Shown: positions 21,010 to 33,121 of the stretch, piece after piece | Position numbering within the stretch: the stretch's first letter is position 1 | Layout: each line of letters opens with the position of its first letter | Assembly (NCBI GenBank): GCA_018340375.1 | Contig: JAFFJZ010000002.1 | Coordinates: 25,066,001-25,130,000, forward strand | Direction of reading: 5' to 3' | DNA length: 64,000 nt | From: Gonatopus flavifemur | Lineage: Eukaryota; Arthropoda; Insecta; Hymenoptera; Dryinidae | Made by a program: the position numbers and the translations under genes | The notes under the pieces: model-generated | Told to the model about the DNA's origin: nothing | What the model saw: only the letters and a program-made list of their open reading frames with translations | The model's database searches: none

Positions 21010-22120
21010 ACTCGGCAGAATAAGAACTGAGTCTGTATTCCGGTATTCGTGAAGAACTGTTTCATTAAACATCTGTATCCTCCGGGAGTTGTCTACTTGA
21101 AGAACTTTATTCTTGAATATTTGCATTCTTGGATACCTGTATTCTCGGAAACTTATGTTCTCGAAGAACTGTATTCTGAGATATCTCAAATATCTGTATT
21201 CTCTGTATTCTCAAAAGACTGTGTTCTTGAAAACCTTTATTCCTAAACATCTGTGTTCTTCAAAAACTGTATTTTTGATTTTCATATTCAGGTGGATGGC
21301 TATTGAGAAGTTTATAATCGTTGCCATCGAACTATAACTGTATATGCTCCATTTCTGCAAATTTCCTGTTCATTTTTGTAGTTTTTTTTTGAAAAAATTT
21401 CTCTGAAGATGACATATTTCATATTTTGTATGGAAAATGCAAAATGCTCTCGGAAATCTATTATAAAATACAGAATATGGAATATATAATGTTCGGAGAA
21501 ATTTTTTGCAGAAGTAAACCACGAAAACACATAGAAAATGTGTAGAAACGGGGAGTATACAGCAAAATTTCTTGGTAATACCAAATTTTCGCGAAAAAGC
21601 ATTTCAAATGGTTTCACATCTCTGATAAATATTGCTGCGATAAGCGATTTTTATTATGGACTTCAATTTTATTCGCAACACCTCCTCAAAAGTCATTTGT
21701 CTGAATATACAGGTATTTGAAATACAGTCCCCTAGGAAGACGTTTCTGGGAAGATACAGATATTTAAGAATGAAGTTTCACAAGAAAACAGTCCTTTGGC
21801 AATATGTTTCTTCAGGAAGACAGTTCTTTGAGAACTTGAGAACACAGATATTTAAGAATATGGTTCCTTGAGAAGGGGGTTTTATGAGAATACAAATATG
21901 TGAGAATAAAATTCTTCAAGAAGAGAGTTCTTTGAGAATTTTAGAATAGAGATATTCAAAAATACAGTTCTTTGAGGGGATGGTTCTATCAGAATACAGA
22001 CATTTGAGGCTAAAATTCTTCAAGAAGACAGTTTTTGAATGACACAGTTCTTTGAGAAAAGAGATATTCAAGGATACAGTTCTTTAGGAATACAAAAATA
22101 CAGGATACAGTTCTTATTCT
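21010..22120. repeat. Degenerate inverted minisatellite in Dab 3' flank
   Basis: Irregular units of roughly 30 bp with TGTATTCTYGAA and AAGAACTGT words fill 21030-21290. The same words occur complemented (ACAGTTCTTTGAGAA, AAGATATTCAAG) from 21715 to 22120, making a large imperfect hairpin. A smaller palindrome lies between, with arms 'gtatatgctccatttctgca' and its complement near 21333 and 21540. Duplicated at about 24169-25279. Confidence 0.6.
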
Positions 22121-22184
22121 GCCAAATAGTCTCCAATTCCCTGTACATTTTTCCACGATTTCCGATTTCAGGATATTCCTTGGT

Positions 22185-22345
22185 CCCAAGAAATCCCAAA
22201 TCTCTCCCATTTTTCTCAAAAAGGACCGAATAAATCGAAAAGTAATGAGTTGACGCATCTTCTTCATGATTCACAGAAGATGATTTATTCAATCGTTTTC
22301 GAGAAAAGTGGGAGGAGAAATTTGGGATTTCTTGGGACTTCGGAA
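22185..22345. repeat. Palindrome in Dab 3' flank
   Basis: 'ggtcccaagaaatcccaaat' is complemented by 'atttgggatttcttgggact', with CTCTCCCATTTTTCTC matched by GAGAAAAGTGGGAGGAG. The centre is near 22265. A second copy lies at about 25344-25504 because of the tandem duplication. Confidence 0.75.
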
Positions 22346-23020
22346 TGCTCTTAATCCCAATCGAATGTTTTATGGCTATGTATGTTGAAACATATTCAAT
22401 ACTCTCAGTCATATATCCGATTCATTTTCTATTAAAATATGAGAAGAGTGAGATTAGTTATCCGATGAGATTCAATCTTCCTTCCGCTTGTGCAATGTTC
22501 TGAATTTATTTGCTAATCGTACTCAAAACAATTCAAGTAAAATCGACGTGACTTGAAAAAATCAGTACTCGCACGCCTCTAATAATCAGTATGAATAATC
22601 ATCAGAGAGAATCATGTTCATAAAAATATTGTATGAGAGGAATCATCTTTCACGATTGAGGTGAGAAAAATAGGTTCGGAAAATATGAACTGGAATGCAA
22701 AATTATCTGAAATTGATAATCCATAATTTCGGTGACAATATATTTCATTATTTCATTTGAAGGGTGTGATGGTCATAGGAACATGCTAGTCAGTTTTAAT
22801 AAATTTGTACATAATGTTATTGGTTGTAGAGATGTTAATAACAGTAATGCTCACGCAAGGAAAATCTGATCAAATTTCAGTGAAGTATAAAATTGGTGGG
22901 ATGAATTATTATTAAAGTCAGATTGATTATCAATTCAATATTCATGAGATTTGTAAATATGTATCGTAAAGATACCCCTTGTATGTTGTACTTTTGAAGT
23001 GTGCAAAAATTTTGATTAAT

Positions 23021-26000
23021 TCAGAATCCGTGAATATATTTGTCAGGAAGAACGATCCTTTCGACGACGACGAATTTTTTAATTGAACCAATCGGACTGT
23101 TATTTTCATATCTGTGACATTGATGTGCCGAGGTGTGTGTTGTTCTCTTCGTTGTTTTGGATTCATTATCGCTCTCCATAATCACCATTCGTGAGTAGAA
23201 TTCACAGACAGCTTTGGTAGGAAGCATTATAATAATAGAAATTTAAAAATTGGAAAAAGATGAATGAAAGCAAACGATATCTGATTAGATCTCATTTGAT
23301 CGCGGAGATAAGTCTGCAGATTTGAGTGGATTTTGATATATTTCTTTGGATCTGAATTGATGCGATTTAGTTCAATATATGGTTGCCTCAAATGCTCTGT
23401 TGATCGATTTAGATCTGTCATATCTATTTGGATCAAATCCGTTGATCTCATGTATTCTATGTTTTGGATCTGAAGACACCTAATTAGATTCTTTTAGATT
23501 CAATATCTCTTTCTTTTCGGAAAGCCTTTGTTATATTCACTTCGTAATATGATTAAGTTCCTGTTGTCCCGTAGATAATCAGTAGAGGTATGCGAGTCCT
23601 TGAATTTCTGAATTGACTGGAGTTTTAGCTCACCTAAGGTGATTTTCGGTTGGTCACCAGGGCAAAAAAGGCACAAGACTGTTTTTTAAAGAAATTGGCA
23701 TTCCTGCAACAACTCCAAGTTGTGGGTTTGTAGTTTGCTATAGCCTCGATGAATAATGATGAAAAATTACCTCTGTTTTGAAGGTGACTCATGGAGGGTT
23801 AAATCACTTACGAATAAAATTTAGGTGGACAGATAAGGGGTTCCCAAAATGTGTAAGATTACATTTTGAATCTCATTGAGTCCAATCGTCATTCCACGGA
23901 TTAACCAATTGAGTGGTAAGCCTCAGAAATGGCGGCGTGGCGCATCCGTGACAAAAGTGGCGCAAAGAGCGGAAGAAGATTTCAAACTTTTAACATTCTC
24001 CTAGATTTTCTGTGATTAATTATCTTATGTAAAACAGAGTTGTCTTATGTTTTTTAGGTCGAAAAACACAAATATGGTCATAAAAAGTCAATTTATCTCC
24101 ATCAAATAGTTATTCAATATTCATCCAAGCCACATTGAACTCACATCCCTATTGCATTCGATTCAAATACTCGGCAGAATAAGAACTGAGTCTGTATTCC
24201 GGTATTCGTGAAGAACTGTTTCATTAAACATCTGTATCCTCCGGGAGTTGTCTACTTGAAGAACTTTATTCTTGAATATTTGCATTCTTGGATACCTGTA
24301 TTCTCGGAAACTTATGTTCTCGAAGAACTGTATTCTGAGATATCTCAAATATCTGTATTCTCTGTATTCTCAAAAGACTGTGTTCTTGAAAACCTTTATT
24401 CCTAAACATCTGTGTTCTTCAAAAACTGTATTTTTGATTTTCATATTCAGGTGGATGGCTATTGAGAAGTTTATAATCGTTGCCATCGAACTATAACTGT
24501 ATATGCTCCATTTCTGCAAATTTCCTGTTCATTTTTGTAGTTTTTTTTTGAAAAAATTTCTCTGAAGATGACATATTTCATATTTTGTATGGAAAATGCA
24601 AAATGCTCTCGGAAATCTATTATAAAATACAGAATATGGAATATATAATGTTCGAAGAAATTTTTTGCAGAAGTAAACCACGAAAACACATAGAAAATGT
24701 GTAGAAACGGGGAGTATACAGCAAAATTTCTTGGTAATACCAAATTTTCGCGAAAAAGCATTTCAAATGGTTTCACATCTCTGATAAATATTGCTGCGAT
24801 AAGCGATTTTTATTATGGACTTCAATTTTATTCGCAACACCTCCTCAAAAGTCATTTGTCTGAATATACAGGTATTTGAAATACAGTCCCCTAGGAAGAC
24901 GTTTCTGGGAAGATACAGATATTTAAGAATGAAGTTTCACAAGAAAACAGTCCTTTGGCAATATGTTTCTTCAGGAAGACAGTTCTTTGAGAACTTGAGA
25001 ACACAGATATTTAAGAATATGGTTCCTTGAGAAGGGGGTTTTATGAGAATACAAATATGTGAGAATAAAATTCTTCAAGAAGAGAGTTCTTTGAGAATTT
25101 TAGAATAGAGATATTCAAAAATACAGTTCTTTGAGGGGATGGTTCTATCAGAATACAGACATTTGAGGCTAAAATTCTTCAAGAAGACAGTTTTTGAATG
25201 ACACAGTTCTTTGAGAAAAGAGATATTCAAGGATACAGTTCTTTAGGAATACAAAAATACAGGATACAGTTCTTATTCTGCCAAATATTCTCCAATTCCC
25301 TGTACATTTTTCCACGATTTCCGATTTCAGGATATTCCTTGGTCCCAAGAAATCCCAAATCTCTCCCATTTTTCTCAAAAAGAACCGAATAAATCGAAAA
25401 GTAATGAGTTGACGCATCTTCTTCATGATTCACAGAAGATGATTTATTCAATCGTTTTCGAGAAAAGTGGGAGGAGAAATTTGGGATTTCTTGGGACTTC
25501 GGAATGCTCTTAATCCCAATCGAATGTTTTATGGCTATGTATGTTGAAACATATTCAATACTCTCAGTCATATATCCGATTCATTTTCTATTAAAATATG
25601 AGAAGAGTGAGATTAGTTATCCGATGAGATTCAATCTTCCTTCCGCTTGTGCAATGTTCTGAATTTATTTGCTAATCGTACTCAAAACAATTCAAGTAAA
25701 ATCGACGTGACTTGAAAAAATCAGTACTCGCACGCCTCTAATAATCAGTATGAATAATCATCAGAGAGAATCATGTTCATAAAAATATTGTATGAGAGGA
25801 ATCATCTTTCACGATTGAGGTGAGAAAAATAGGTTCGGAAAATATGAACTGGAATGCAAAATTATCTGAAATTGATAATCCATAATTTCGGTGACAATAT
25901 ATTTCATTATTTCATTTGAAGGGTGTGATGGTCATAGGAACATGCTAGTCAGTTTTAATAAATTTGTACATAATGTTATTGGTTGTAGAGATGTTAATAA

Positions 26001-26163
26001 CAGTAATGCTCACGCAAGGAAAATCTGATCAAATTTCAGTGAAGTATAAAATTGGTGGGATGAATTATTATTAAAGTCAGATTGATTATCAATTCAATAT
26101 TCATGAGATTTGTAAATATGTATCGTAAAGATACCCCTTGTATGTTGTACTTTTGAAGTGTGC
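23021..26163. repeat. Tandem duplication of Dab 3' end, copy 2
   Basis: Second copy of the 3.14-kb unit in the same orientation, starting TCAGAATCC and ending at GTGTGC before unique sequence (GATATGAAGCC). It carries an open copy of the last Dab codons with the stop, detached from the rest of the gene. Its junction creates a possible splice acceptor (GATTAATTCAG). It may be a real recent duplication or an assembly artefact from two haplotypes. Confidence 0.95.
23025..23086 (+). pseudogene. Detached duplicate of Dab C-terminal codons
   Basis: In the original frame it reads ESVNIFVRKNDPFDDDEFFN (completing the first Glu codon with one upstream base) and then TGA. It is identical in protein to the genuine tail, with one silent GAT/GAC difference. 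On its own it has no start. It could be an inert fragment or, if spliced, an alternative terminal exon. Confidence 0.6.
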
Positions 26164-26595
26164 GATATGAAGCCATTGCTTATGACACCAGATATTTGCA
26201 GATGCTCACGATATATTTAATAGAATCGAGTGCAATCTGATATTGTGTTATACTCTCTAATACGAATACTCTAAGCATTCACGATTTTCAACGCTTGTGC
26301 CAGCGGAGAACTAGGCAATCCTCAAAATACTCGCAAGACCCTTAATGATCATCTGTCGATGATCTAGTTTTTCGTGAATTGCTGAGAAATTTTTATTAGG
26401 GTGCATTATTAAGTTCATTTATTAGTTATAAAATTATCTTACTCTAGTCATTTACATAAGAGATGCGGTTGCTTGGTGATCGAAGACTTGTTTATTAATT
26501 TATAGCAAATTGCGTAGGTAATCGTTGAATGAAGATAAAATAAAATGTATTAGAAATATGAATCCTTATTTCATTATTATTATCATAAAATACTC
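26164..26595. other. Non-coding DNA after the Dab duplication
   Basis: Unique AT-rich sequence. It holds an AATAAA at 26539-26544 that could end a Dab transcript extending through both duplicate copies. No exon recognised. Confidence 0.4.
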
Positions 26596-26888
26596 ACACG
26601 GAGAAAGAAGAATTCGCTATGATAGTCGAATCTGATTCCGCTGGGTACTTTTTGTTGGAGCGGCGAGTTTTTTTGCGATGACAGCAATCTCTTTGCTATC
26701 ACAGCAAAATTTGTCTGCTATTCTGTATATGATACTAAAAGTTTTGCTACTTTAGCTCACCATGTTGCTCTCTCGGCAATCCAGTTAACAGTTGTGGTGG
26801 CGAATTTTTCGTTGGATTAACAAAACAGATTTGCTATTCTATATATGACACCTCGATGCGCTGGGACAGCAAATCTTTTTTCTCCGTG
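26596..26888. mobile_element. CAGCAAA family MITE
   Basis: It begins CACACGGAGAAAGAAGAATT and ends TTTTTTCTCCGTG. The interior carries 'gctatcacagcaaaattt' and 'ttgctattctatatatgaca' words on both strands. Related to the cluster at 3979-4800. Confidence 0.6.
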
Positions 26889-28364
26889 GCATATTCTGCA
26901 TTGAATGTAGCTGATTTGAATGATGAATTAGTACGAAATTAAAATATCGTGAGCACAATTTGATTGTTGGATATTTATTGTTTTTGAAATAAGTTCGTCT
27001 CGTAAAATTTGTTGATATTACAATATTATTGTTCATTGTAAAAAATTTCGTCAGTGGCAACAACCTTTATTCGAATCATACCAATTGCATGAAATTTGTT
27101 GATATGAGATCTAAACTATATAGATTATATAGATTTGATGATGTAAAGGTACTAGTGACATCGCCACCTTTTGAAGGTTTTGATATTACCATGACAATTT
27201 GGTAATATTTTTTGTACATAGTCCTGGTAAATTTACTTTTATTTTTTACAACGCGGATATCAATTATAAGGTGTATTCTCATGCACATTATTGAAATGGA
27301 ATACGATACACGACTATCAGCTGATAAACCACAAATTTCGAGTCGTCATCATACATTTTTTGGACTGAATATTTTGGAATCTCTCATCGTCATTCGGTTA
27401 CGCATCATCGAAGGACGTGATAATCGAACAATCATCGTACTATGATGGCAAATTCATGAATTTAGGGGGAAATCCTAATAGAGAAGAACACTTATGAACG
27501 ATTAGAGTACACTCACAGAAAGGATATCTTGAAATGAGGAAATTTGTCTTGCCGCTCGGACAAAACTCATTTTCTATGCTCAAGAAAAAAAGAGTTTTGT
27601 CCTAGCGACAAGAAAAATTTTCTCATTTCAAAAAATCCTTTCTGTGAGTGTACATTATCATTCAAAATCCAATCATATGAACACGTAATGGTTAGTATGC
27701 GATTTCAAATGCATTGAACATTTTTATTATGAATTATTTACCGAAATATTGAACCTGATATGTTCGTTGAATCGTTGACAGCTGATTTTTGTTACATTTG
27801 CAATGGTACGTAGATTATCACAACGGAATGTCATATGAAGAATTGAATGACTGTTTTCGGTTGGGTTCTGTTCAAATTCGATTGACCGTTATAAGCTAAT
27901 AAATCCAACAGTGAAACGTACAGATTTTGCACCGTATTTCATGTGTTCATTATTCAATTTCATTATTCAATTACCCATTAAAATTGTTGAGAGTATCCAT
28001 ATGCCAGGTGATCATATTTTTAGAATTTACGTTCCTTTTTCTGTAATAAACTGCAATATAAATATTTCAATGCTGGACTTGTTTTTTAATTGACTTTTAA
28101 GTTATTGTTCTTTTATCGATATGTGTTGGTTCCGGAAATCAAACCTGTCCCATGTGAAAATGAAGCACAAAGAGTGGCCTGGAAGCATCACCGAAGAGGT
28201 ATCCAAGTGCAATTTAGAGGGGAATTAGACTTTTTCCATGTTTCGTTGCAATTTCTTGTACCGTGATGTTCACGAGGGGTGCGGAGGAGACGAAAGATTT
28301 ATCATACGGGTGAGTTATATCCATGTGCTGTTTTTGCATTCACGTGATAGATAAGTTTCACGTA
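26889..28364. other. Mostly non-coding DNA with one hairpin
   Basis: Apart from the hairpin at 27508-27652, nothing is recognised. Part of 28130-28250 (CACAAAGAGTGGCCTGGAAGC ... GAGGGGAATTAGAC) resembles 35960-36080 (AACAAAGAGTCACCTGAGCG ... AAGGGGAAATTGAA), so it is an old dispersed repeat and not an exon. Confidence 0.45.
27508..27652. mobile_element. 145-bp hairpin MITE
   Basis: The ends TACACTCACAGAAAGGAT and ATCCTTTCTGTGAGTGTA are exact complements. The arms continue through 'gacaaaactc' with loop near 27580. Probably recent. Confidence 0.8.
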
Positions 28365-28592
28365 GCACATTGTAGAAAAATTCCTTCTGAGAATTCAGAA
28401 GATGTGATTGTAGTTATTCACAGTCACTTTATTCTGGATTTTTAGAAACTTGATTGAATTCCCAAAATACTATCCGAAATCTAGTTGAAGTTTCTGAAAA
28501 GTTAGTAAAATTTATCTGAAAATTCAGAAAAAAAGTGCCTGTAAAAAATTAGTCACACTTTATGAATTTTCAGAAGGAATTTTTCACAGTGC
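28365..28592. mobile_element. GCACATTGTAGAAAAATTCC fold-back element
   Basis: The left end GCACATTGTAGAAAAATTCC followed by TTCTGA is complemented by the right end TCAGAAGGAATTTTTCACAGTGC. Interior words ('tgaaaattcagaa') fold back as well. Confidence 0.65.
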
Positions 28593-28804
28593 AGTCCATG
28601 TCTTGAAGATATTTCATAACGAAGAAGGATTATTCTTATGAATTATGGAAAAAATATTTTTTGACTACCTAAAAGAATCCTTAATCTCCTCGGAAGGAAT
28701 TGAAAATTCTAGATATTCGTCAACCAAATAGAATTCCCTATTTCATTATTTCAAGATGTCTTCATTCTTCCTTGAATACATTTTAGATATCTCAAGGATG
28801 TTTC

Positions 28805-29212
28805 TACCCTGCTAAAAATTTCTCATAGAAAACAATAAGATTTTTCCTATCGATTTCTGAAATTGGAATTCCCAGAAAGTCATCGTGAATTCACGATAGA
28901 ACTGTATCGGTTCTTATCGTTTTCTATAGGATTTAAGAGGAATGTATCTGGTTTTATTGTGAAAATCCTATACAGGAAGTATTAGTTATTCGGAGAAATA
29001 TAATGGTACTTTTTTGAATAACTGGTATTACTTCTATAGGAATTTTACGATAAAACCAGATACATTTCTCTCAAATCCTATATAAAACGATACAAACCGA
29101 TATATTTCTATCGTGAATTCACGATGACTTTCCAGGAATTCCAGTTTCAGAAACCATATTGAAACCGATAGGAAAAATCTATTGTTTTCTATGGGAAATT
29201 TTCAGCAGGGTA
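28805..29212. mobile_element. 408-bp palindromic TACCCTGCT element
   Basis: The ends TACCCTGCTAAAAATTTC and GAAATTTTCAGCAGGGTA pair. The arms continue through 'gaaaacaataagattttt', 'tcgtgaattcacgat' and 'aatgtatctggttttat' with high identity to a loop near 29000. The family is distinct from the CACTGT type. A relative with CCCTGCTTAAAAGA ends lies at 56360-56646. Confidence 0.8.
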
Positions 29213-30586
29213 GGAAGATATAATATAAATTTTGTGATTCATTTTAATGTGTTTCAATGCATCAAATATCCTTGAGAGTGATTTAATTCTGAAGTGGTCG
29301 CACCTACCTGCGGAGGCCAAGTTGGATTGGATGATGCTCATCCTATTTTCTCCAAAGGATTCAATTCGATCAATGAGAATTTTGAATCACTCATTTCACG
29401 TGGACCAATTCATCCAGGAAAGACGAAATTGAATGAAATCAGCTTTAGTAATTTTCGCAATTCACGAATTGTTCAGAAACCGAATTTCAATGTTTATATT
29501 ACATTCTTTTTGAATGAAAAATTTAGTACGAAATAGTGAGCAAAATCCCCTCAATTAAGGCGACTTTTATTACTTTGATTTGAAAATTTTTGTACTGATT
29601 TTAATCCAACTTCAATATGCATTCCATATTCAGATTTTTTCATTCAATGTACAAATATATATAAAATTTAATACACACAATTCTAACAGTGATCATTCGA
29701 ATAGATCTAGGTTAAGACTGCAGGTCGTTGAAAATTCATAAAAATTTAATTGATAAACCGTCATCGATATCATTCAGTTTGAATGAGATATATTTTGACA
29801 ATAATGTTTAGATTTTGATTGGAGGTTGAAAACTGTAAATGGAAGTTAAGAAACAATGTTACGGGGGTGGCACCGTTACTTTTGAACAATATATCACGAT
29901 AGTGGTACATGTGATTGTGTCTCACCCTGAGTATACCAACCAAGTAGTGTGGCAGAATCCCTAAGGCTTGTAGACTTTTTCCCTTTCTACTACTCCATGT
30001 TCCTTGATTTTGTCGTTGCACAATGCACAATAAAAGAGCATTAGATTGTCGGCTTTGTTGTGAGAGAAAGAAGAAGGGAAAGAGAGGAAGAGAGAGAGTT
30101 GCACGACTTCTTGTAACAATGGCGTGGCCCCCACTCGGCCTTAGTACTTGAAACACCTGGCAAACAAGGAAACAATGCGCACGAGCCGCACTTCGACGGG
30201 ATTTCGCGCATTTAGGGTGCGCGCATGCTAACAAATTATCACCCCTTGCTGCTTTTTTCTTTCCGCCTGTTTTTGTACTTTGATTTCGTTTTTACTATTT
30301 CTCTTTATTTTTATTATGACGGACATATACACTCTTTGTGATAAATCATTGTATAGTTGGATGCTGATTCTTAAAATGTTGCGTCTCTTCCGTTAAAAAT
30401 AGTACAATCTTGAGTATCTTCCTCCCTGATCAGACAAGCACCTGTGGGTTTTTTCCCAGGAATTGAGTACTGACGTAATTAGGAGTTGTATGATATGCGA
30501 AGGCGTAATTTTATTATAAATCAACAAGCAGGTATTTTAAAGGTGTAAGATACCGAGAAGATGATACGGGGTAGCTTTATATTATG
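29213..30586. other. Non-coding DNA with a less AT-rich island
   Basis: The island at about 29860-30240 is richer in GC and purine runs than its surroundings (GAAAGAGAGGAAGAGAGAGAG, GGGTGCGCGCATGC). A 154-codon minus-strand open frame there has no recognised domain and looks like a composition shadow. The remainder is AT-rich and featureless. Confidence 0.4.
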
Positions 30587-30823
30587 CACCGAAAAAAATA
30601 ATTAGTTCCAGCAACTTGATACAATTGTTGATATTTGGATAACTAAAACGAGCGTTGGCTCAACTAAATTAAAATTTGATTTCTCCGACTTTAGTTGCTG
30701 GTACTAATTTGAAGTTGTCTTCACTACAGCTTTTATTACCGGCACCTGTTTTTTTTATTACTCGGGACTAATTTTCAAAACTAACTTCAATTCATTTGAT
30801 CAAATAAATTATTTTTTCCGGTG
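30587..30823. mobile_element. CACCGAAAAAAATAATT fold-back element
   Basis: The left CACCGAAAAAAATAATTAGT is complemented by the right end (AAATTATTTTTTCCGGTG). Inside, 'tagttgctggtact' and 'ccagcaactt' pair. About 237 bp, non-coding. Confidence 0.65.
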
Positions 30824-31146
30824 TGAACTTTAATGTTTGAAACCATTTTTTTGACCTTGTCTATCTGGCGAACATTCGAATAACATTTCTTCCCCGTGTG
30901 AAAGAATTTTCAGAATTATCATTATTATTCATATATAATTTTGTAGGAATTATATACAGATTATATACAATTTTGAAAATTTTCCCACATGGGACAGAAG
31001 ATTTATGACGTATCCTCTTGCCGGGTCAAATCAGTGATATCGACAGTATTCATATCTCCCGTCCAGGGATTCGTATCGAAATTTTACAAATACAATGGAA
31101 AAGAGTTTGATTACGTGTTACAAAAATGGGCTTTCATTAGCTATCT

Positions 31147-31612
31147 ACACTCAGAGAAATTGAAAATTCAATTTTCTATGGAATTATAGGAAAAGAGGAG
31201 CATACTCTCTAAATTCCTGGGAATGAAAATTCACTCTTGCCGAGTGAAAATACTGCAACTCTGAAAGAGTGAAAAATATCACTCTTACAGAGTGAATTTT
31301 CACTCTATAAGAGTGGAAATCAACTCTGGGGTTTGGAGTGAAAAACTCATTCTTAGGAAAAAGGGTGAATATTAACTCTTAAAGAGTGAAATTTCACTCT
31401 TCAAGAGTTGAGCTCCCACTCCGTTCTAGAGTTGCAGTATTTTGACTCTTTGAAGAGTGAATATTCAATCCAAAGAATTTAGAGAGTACTCACTTCTGAT
31501 GGAATTCACTGTGAAACATTGTAAATTTGATCAGATTTCTCCTGTTATGCCAGCATGTTCCTCCATTCGAATAATTCCATAGTAAATTTAACTCTAAGTT
31601 TTTCTCAGTGTG
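31147..31612. mobile_element. ACTCAGAGAAA element with nested palindrome
   Basis: The outer left end ACACTCAGAGAAATTGAAAA then TTTCTATGGAATTA is complemented by the right end TAATTCCATAGTAAA then TTTTTCTCAGTGTG. Between them lies an inner palindrome, about 31205-31485. Confidence 0.6.
31205..31485. mobile_element. ACTCTTNNAGAGT multi-palindrome element
   Basis: The outer arms 'tactctctaaattc' and 'gaatttagagagta' enclose at least six internal ACTCTT...AAGAGTGA small palindromes (for example 'aagagtgaaatttcactctt'). It is nested in 31147-31612. A degenerate relative lies at 7780-7995. Confidence 0.65.
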
Positions 31613-32529
31613 AGTAAATTGAAGAGCAATCTGAGGTCAGTGAGATTTCGAGGAGAATCCTTTACTAATCTCTATTGGAATTCTTAAAAAATCCAGGGAG
31701 AAAACTATGCATAATTCACATATTTTATGGCAAAAAATGATTCACACCCCCACGGAAAATTCACGTCAAAATCGGATTAAAATCTTATCCGTTTCTTTCA
31801 TCGTGATTTGAAACAAATATTGATGAACATGTTTAAAATTACGAATACTTACAATCCAATACGTATCCAAATGACCAATTACGCATAGAATCGAACAGGA
31901 ACAGTTTTATCCGCATTTAATGCAATCAAGTGTGGATGGAAGAGTATTTTTCCTGTCAAAACTATTATTTGAAAACCTGTCATTTTCAACAGATCAATAG
32001 TGATGGAGAAAAGAGTGTAATGTTTAAATTCAGCGTTGTCTTCGACCTCGGAAGATTGTGAGACACTCTTTCAATGATCGGCTGATCTCCTTATTTCCAC
32101 TTGCTGATCTCCTTATTTCCACTTAAGTTTCATTGTGATTTCAGGGCCCTGAGGTAAATCCTTTGATTCTTCATTCCGAGTCAAGGAGTGAAACCTGATT
32201 AAAGCCAACCCATTGAGTCCCAGACGGACGCTTTTTCAAGGCTTTTTTCAACGCAAGTCTTTTCCACAATATCACCCGAAACAAATTTTTAGAGTAGATT
32301 TATCTAACGTAAAATTGTCTGAACTTTCCTAATCTGTCATCAGAATTTTTCAAAAATGTGATCCAAAAAAGTTATGCTGGTTTATAAATAAAAAAAAAAC
32401 GGATTTTCCCATGCAAACAATTCGTTCTATTGACATTTTCGCATCGAAAATGGGAGGAAATATCTTTGAGGATTGGAAAGCTTGCGTCCAAGGACCCTAA
32501 ACTTCAAGTTGTGCGCGTAAATATTTCAG
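31613..32529. other. Non-coding DNA, no feature recognised
   Basis: AT-rich unique-looking sequence with a small direct repeat (CTGATCTCCTTATTTCCACTT twice near 32083-32124). No exon or hairpin recognised. Confidence 0.4.
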
Positions 32530-33121
32530 AATTCAAGATGGCGAATCCAATATGGCGGATGAAAATTCTCAAATTCCTCTGGCTTCCATGAAAATTTGTA
32601 TGCAGGGGTCGGGTCGCTGAATATGAATCTCTCGTCAGATTTTCCGAATTCAAGATGGCGGATCCAATCTTGCACTGTAAAAAAAATTTCGGTAAATTTA
32701 CCGAAAATATTCGGGAAGCAATTAACCCGAACTTTCGGTAAAATTTCCAATTGGTATCGGGAATAATTTTGAATGTATCCGATGATTTTACCGATTACTT
32801 TCGGGAATGATATGAACTCGAGTAACTTGAAATTACCGAAATAGGATGGTAATTTTACGGGTTATCCTCGGGAAAAATATGGAATCGAATGGCTAAAAAT
32901 TGCCGAAATAGTATGGTGAAATTACCGAGATTCGGGAATTTTCTGCAGTTTTGTATCACAATTTACATGTACTGGAAAATTATTGCTCAAAATATTCATA
33001 AAAATTGAAAAAAAATGTTATTACGCGAACTGATTTCGCATATTCCTTGTGTTTCAAAGATCACTGAGGAACTTGATCACTGAGGAACTTGATCACTCCA
33101 TCTAGATGAAGAGAAAATCAT

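Larger units (their letters stand above)
19863..23004. repeat. Tandem duplication of Dab 3' end, copy 1
   Basis: The unit begins TCAGAATCCGTGAATATATT in the last 22 codons of Dab and runs through the 3' flank to ...ACTTTTGAAGTGTGC. It is repeated at 23021-26163. By eye about ten substitutions and one single-base insertion separate the copies over 3.1 kb. They include GACGATGAC/GACGACGAC, GGATCTAAAG/GGATCTGAAG, TTCGGAG/TTCGAAG and AAATAGTCT/AAATATTCT. The content is the Dab stop, 3' UTR and degenerate palindromes. A 16-bp AT-rich filler separates the copies. Confidence 0.95.

Noticed and set aside
28274..28309. Short exon before donor GTGAGT at 28310
   Set aside because: The adjoining 28130-28250 sequence resembles a repeat at about 35960-36080, and the coding stretch is only about 11 codons.
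29770..30234. 154-codon minus-strand open frame
   Set aside because: No recognised domain or splice context. It lies on a locally GC/purine-rich island that lowers stop frequency.
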